From Camillea tinctor (Eukaryota; Ascomycota; Sordariomycetes; Xylariales; Xylariaceae), in NCBI GenBank assembly GCA_022578605.1, contig MU394114.1, forward strand, positions 183,459 through 247,458: a stretch of DNA of 64,000 nucleotides, read 5' to 3'. A program made the translations under genes and the position numbers. The notes beneath the pieces are model-generated. The model was not told the origin of the DNA. It saw only the letters and a program-made list of their open reading frames with translations, and made no database searches. Positions within the stretch are counted from its first letter, which is position 1. Every line of letters begins with the position of its first letter. This document shows positions 59,521 to 64,000 of the stretch, piece after piece.

Positions 59521-62500
59521 CATCCACTCTCTTACTTACAACTTTTTTTCAACTTTTGCTAAAACTTTTACACTACATAAACTCGCGGTATTGTAAGCTT
59601 TACTTTTCTTTTTTTTTGCTTTTAAATCAGGCAACCTTTTTTTTTTAAGAAAGAATGGAAGCACTAACTTCTTTATTAAATATAGAAACGCTAATTCCTT
59701 TTTTTCTCATTTTAACTTCCTTTTTCTTAAGTTTAAGATAGTTAAGAAAACGACTAGTTGCTTTATTAGCTACTTTTTTAAACTTAAAGCAAAAGGCAGC
59801 TACTGTTTTTTCTTGGCTTTTTACGGAAACTAGAAAAGGAATAAAAAACAACTTTTTTACATTTAAAAAGCGCTAAATAGCGCAAATAGGAAATTACGAA
59901 CTTATTTTATTTAAATTTATAAAAAATTTAACAGTTTTTATTTTAACCTTATTAAAAGCAATTAAAAAAAAAGTAAAGGCTAACGTTAAAGCTAAGTTTA
60001 ATATATTTACTAACCTTTTATTTTACTTAGATATAGCATTTAAAAGGTATGTAAAAAACCTTTAAAAAAAATGAGCTAACGTAGCTTTTTTTTAAATTTA
60101 AAACATTGTTATTAAACTAGCAGTTGCTACTACGCTAAACTAATTTTTAACTAATAATAAAAAAAGAGCGAAATACTTAACTAGCCTTAAGGAAGGTACT
60201 TAGTCCGGCCTTTTTTGCTTAGTTCTACCTACTTTTTTAAAGTTAAGCATTACGATACCTGCGCTTTTTAATAAGGAATAAAAAAAAGAAGCCTTACTTT
60301 TCTGCTTATATACAGTAGTAGCAGCGGCAATTAATGTTAATATTAACTTTAACTTTAACTTTAACATTAATACTTAAAAATAAAATATAGTGCAAAATAA
60401 AAGAAATAAGCTTATAACAACAAAAAATAATAGCTTATATTTTAAAAATAAAAGGCTTTTTATTAAGCTATTAGCTAAATACGCTTAAAATAACTTACGC
60501 TTAGCTAACTTTTAAGTAGCTTTAGTTAATGCTATGTTTTTAAACTATAGTAATATAATAAACGTATAAAAAATAAAGATAAGCTAGGCTTTTTGCGCTA
60601 GGAACAAAAAAGTTAAAAAAAACATTATGCATAAAGCAGCTAAAGCCGGTTTTTAATTAAATAAAGCAACGAACTAAGCATTTTACATGGTTTTAAAGGT
60701 ATTTAAGACCTTATAAACAAATTAAGGCTAAAAAGCAATAAACTTTTTTTTATATTAAGAAGTTGTTGCATAAATTAATAAAAAACTAAAAATAGCTCAT
60801 AAAATTAAACTAGTACTAAAAGCTTTTATTTAAAATTGAATTATTGCGTTTAAACGATTAATAAAGGCAGGCTTTTGCATTTTTAACTTTAAGCTAGCTT
60901 TTTTAATAAAAAAAAGAGCTAAAATCTTGCAATGCTAAAAATATTTAAACTTTTATAACTTTAAAAACTGCAACTGCAACTTTTGCTATTATAACTGTAA
61001 AAAAAAAAAATATAGCAATTGCTAATTTTTTATAAAATGCTTTAATTGCAAAGAACCTTACGCTTTTTTAGTAGCAGCCTATTTAGCTAGGCTAATTAAA
61101 AAAAATAAGGCCATTATTTAACATATAAGGCAATAATTAGCATAAATTTAGCTACTTAGCAAGTAATAATACTAAGCTATAGCAAAACCAATTGCTAATA
61201 GCAATAAAAAAAAAAAAAAAAAAAGCGTTACTTTTAAAGCCCACAATATAAGCTTAGCCTTAGAAACAGAAATAAAGAAAGTAACTACCTTTACTTTTAC
61301 TTTAAAAGCTTTAAAATTAATAATAGCGTTAAACTTGGAACTTGCTTTTATAAAAAGATTAAAAAAAAAACATAACGATAATATAGCAAATAACTTTTAC
61401 TTAAAAAAAAAAAGCTTAAAAAAAATGAAAGACTTAACCCAACCAGATTTTATAAATAAAAAGCAGTAGAACTAAAACTTTAAGAAGTTTAAAACCTTGC
61501 TTAGTTAGGTAGCGTTTATAAAAGATAAAAAAATCTTTTTTTATAGCTAATATAGATAAGTTAAAAAAACCGATACTTTAAAAAAAGAATATAAAAGAAA
61601 TAAACTTAAAATAGTAACTAGCAGCATTTTAATGCGCCTTTAAGCCTACTTTGCCTTAGTATAACACTTATAAATATAGCCCCTTTTTAGGATAATAAAA
61701 CTGCTATAGTAACTATTAAACTTTAGTTTAAGCAATTATAAATAGTAATAATAGGGCTATAAGAACTTAGCAGCTTAATTAAACGCTAAAAAAAATAGCT
61801 GCGCTTTTTTTAAGTAAACGTTTAAAAAAAACCACAAACTTACAACATAGTATTAAAAACGGCAAATAACGTTTAAATAAACATAATATTTATTTAAAAG
61901 CTTTAAGTTAATACTTAAAAAAACAAGAAAATAATTAAAACCCACTTAAAGTATAATGCCTTTTTTTTTATTAAAAATTAAGAGGAGTAAAAGCTTAAAG
62001 TTTTTATATACGTACGTAAAAAACTATACTTTTTAGCATTTTAATTAAAATTGTTTATAATACTAAATATATGCGTAATAAAAGTAAATAATGTTATAGT
62101 TTATAACATATATATAAATAGAAAATCTTTGCAAAACTTTTTTTTAAAATTGAAAAATTAAAAACTTAAACTAAAAAAAGTATATAAAAATAACTTTAAT
62201 ACAATTTACTAATTATAGCAACCTAAGCATAAAAAAAGATATAATAAACCTAAATAATAAGTTACAAACTAAGCTATAAACTATAAGTTTAAAATACTAA
62301 ACTTAAGCAAACCTACTTATTAAGTAAAAAATATTATAAACTTAATATTGTTTAATATCTTTAATAGCATTATATAAGTAAATTAAAAAATATATATTAA
62401 GTTAAATTATTACATATTAAACTATTAAGTACTAATAAGCATTTTAAAAACTATACTATTAAAGCGTTTTGGCTTTATAAAAAACGTTTTTTTAAAATAT

Positions 62501-64000
62501 TTTTAATTATTAGCATTATATTAAACAATACTTTTTTTTTTTTTAAACACAGTAAAAAAAACTAAAAAACTTACAAATTTTTTCTTTAATACCTTTAATA
62601 AAGTTAAAAAAGCATTAAGCAAACTTAAATATAATAAAAAGCATAACGCCTTTTAATAAAATAAAAAATGCGCAAAACATACTAAAACCTTATATAAAGC
62701 AATAAAAAAATGCTTGCTTAAAAAAGTAATTTAAAAACTAGCAACTATTTAACATAAAGCTTTTAAAAAAGCTAAAAAAAAATACTAAAAAAAAAAAATT
62801 AATAAAGCAAATAATAATAAAAACATTTTTAAAATTGTTAATTAATATAAGCTTAAAAACAACTTCTATTTTTTTTTTTTTATACATAACAACTTAATAG
62901 TTATAAATACTACAAGCAAAATATAACTACTTTAAAATAAAGTACTTATATTAAAAGCAAATAAAAAAAATATTATTAACTTATAATAGTTACTTATTTT
63001 TACAAATATAAACCTTTTTATACTTAAAAAAAAAAAACTATAAAGAAATAAAAATATTTTTTTATAAAATTAGCACGTTTTATTAAGCAAAGTAAAGTTA
63101 ATATACATTTATACTACTAATACTTTTTTAAAAAAAAACAAGCTTATAGCTCTTTTTTTACAAAAAACATAGCTAGTTATAAGCTTAACAATAAAAATGC
63201 TTTATAAAGCATATTTAAAACATAAGTACTACTTAATACATTTTTAAATAGCTAAAGTAATAATACTATTAAAAGTTAAAAAAAAAAATTTTATTACAAT
63301 TAAGTCTTAAAAGCTAATATTACTTTTATTTTGCTTAAAAAAAAGTTTAAAACGACTAATAATTAAATATATAGTAAACTTTACAGTTAAAAAAAGTATT
63401 ATTTATTATTAACAATTTAAAGCTTTTTTTAAAAAAGCAATTGTTAACTTTATAATATATATTACATATAATATAAAAAAAGCGCTTAATAAAGAAAAAA
63501 AAGCATTATTTTTAATAATAAATATATTTAAAGCATTTAACGCAATTTTTAAAAAAAAACTTATTTTATACTTATAAAAATAAAAATAATTAAACAGCTT
63601 AATTAAATAAGTTAAATTTTATATAACAAATAAAAAAGCAATAATTTATATAAAAAATATTATAGTTACACTTACTTTACTTTTTTGCAAAATACTATAA
63701 AAGTTTTTAATTTTACTTATATTGTTTATACTATATATTAAACTAATTTTTAAAAAAAGCGCACTTAATATAAAGTTTAACTATGCAAACAACATAGCTA
63801 TTTTTAAAGTAAAAAAATTAACTTAAAAAACTATAAAATAGTTAAAAAAAAACGTTAAAGCTATTTTAAAATAAAAAAAGTATAATGCTTTTTTTTTTAA
63901 CTTTATTAAATGTAAACTTAAATACTTTTATAAAAAACGTAGCATAAAAAAAAAACTAATATAAGTTAAAAACTTCGTTATATATTTTTTAAAAAAAACG
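59521..64000 (+). mobile_element. Long LINE-like element, second forward copy, 3' end beyond window
   Basis: Begins CATCCACTCTCTTACTT and runs parallel to the copy at 47164 with the same order of landmarks (for example GCGCTAAATAGCGCAAAT at about 59870 against GCGCTAAATAACGCAAAT at about 47507). It lacks the S3 insertion. It retains more G and C (AAGGAAGGTACTTAGTCCGG at 60190-60209), so it is less RIP-degraded or younger. The window ends before the 3' tail. Confidence 0.7.

Larger units (their letters stand above)
37371..64000. other. RIP-degraded, gene-free AT-rich repeat block
   Basis: About 26.6 kb in which almost all C and G have been lost except in a few SINE copies, the MITE ends and the start of one LINE. 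TA/AT dinucleotides dominate and CpG is nearly absent. Recognisable transposon proteins carry stop codons at positions explained by C-to-T or G-to-A change (TGG to TAA, CAA to TAA), the signature of repeat-induced point mutation. I could not compute RIP indices. Individual elements are listed below. Confidence 0.85.

Noticed and set aside
59059..59851. Minus-strand open frames in SINE S7 and the start of the long element
   Set aside because: Low-complexity Phe/Lys-rich translations with no support in the parallel copy at 47 kb.
37371..64000. CRISPR array, bacterial or plasmid origin of the AT-rich block
   Set aside because: Repeats are dispersed transposons with target duplications, not short spaced repeats; flanking genes are fungal with introns.
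37371..64000. Mitochondrial DNA insertion as the cause of AT richness
   Set aside because: No mitochondrial gene or rRNA sequence seen; recognisable fragments are retrotransposon domains with RIP-type stops.

Overview
The window is a piece of a filamentous ascomycete (Pezizomycotina) chromosome, most likely a Sordariomycete. The evidence is short GT-AG introns of about 50-190 nt with CTAAC/CTGAC-like branch sites, gene models that match fungal families throughout, a nuclear tRNA, and a two-compartment layout. Naming the class is inference from overall feel; no species can be named from the sequence.

About 1-37.1 kb is ordinary gene-rich euchromatin. In order it holds: MVP1 sorting nexin (-, 3' end cut by the window), mitochondrial ribosomal protein uL15m (-), a cytochrome P450 (-), a Dal5-like MFS transporter (-), LSM3 (-), an ATPase-expression/PPR-like mitochondrial protein (+), the GPI-anchor deacetylase GPI12/PIG-L (-), a small DUF7719-like membrane protein (+), an unrecognised coiled-coil protein (+), an intracellular GH13 alpha-glucosidase (-), threonyl-tRNA synthetase (+), tRNA-Ser(CGA) (-), a secreted subtilase (-) and saccharopine dehydrogenase LYS1 (+). 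I rebuilt each multi-exon model by hand; every complete model has a length divisible by three. LYS1 and the threonyl-tRNA synthetase both carry perfect TGAGTCA sites upstream, as expected for genes under general amino-acid (CPC1/GCN4) control. A 10-N gap at 21.86 kb is flanked by two versions of the same sequence and looks like an assembly artefact.

About 37.4-64 kb is a gene-free, extremely AT-rich block with the look of RIP (repeat-induced point mutation). It can be read as nested transposons. The oldest layer is a Ty1/copia-like element on the + strand (gag knuckle near 45.0 kb, protease near 46.3 kb, integrase at 54.5-55.7 kb). It is split by at least four insertions of one tRNA-headed SINE of about 740-790 bp. 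One SINE sits inside another SINE, two SINEs are themselves split by a long LINE-like element, and that LINE-like element carries a further SINE. Five SINE insertions have exact 12-15 bp target-site duplications, a sixth has a mutated one, and one has an empty site in a second copy of the host element. The SINE and the long element share the same last ~150 bp ending in a triplet repeat, which suggests a LINE/SINE partnership. A TA-flanked MITE with long terminal inverted repeats lies in a reverse LINE copy.

The most interesting items are this SINE family (Pol III boxes, three hairpins, an internal tandem repeat, several copies much less mutated than their surroundings), its shared tail with the long element, and two look-alike introns in the alpha-glucosidase gene that resemble introner-like elements.
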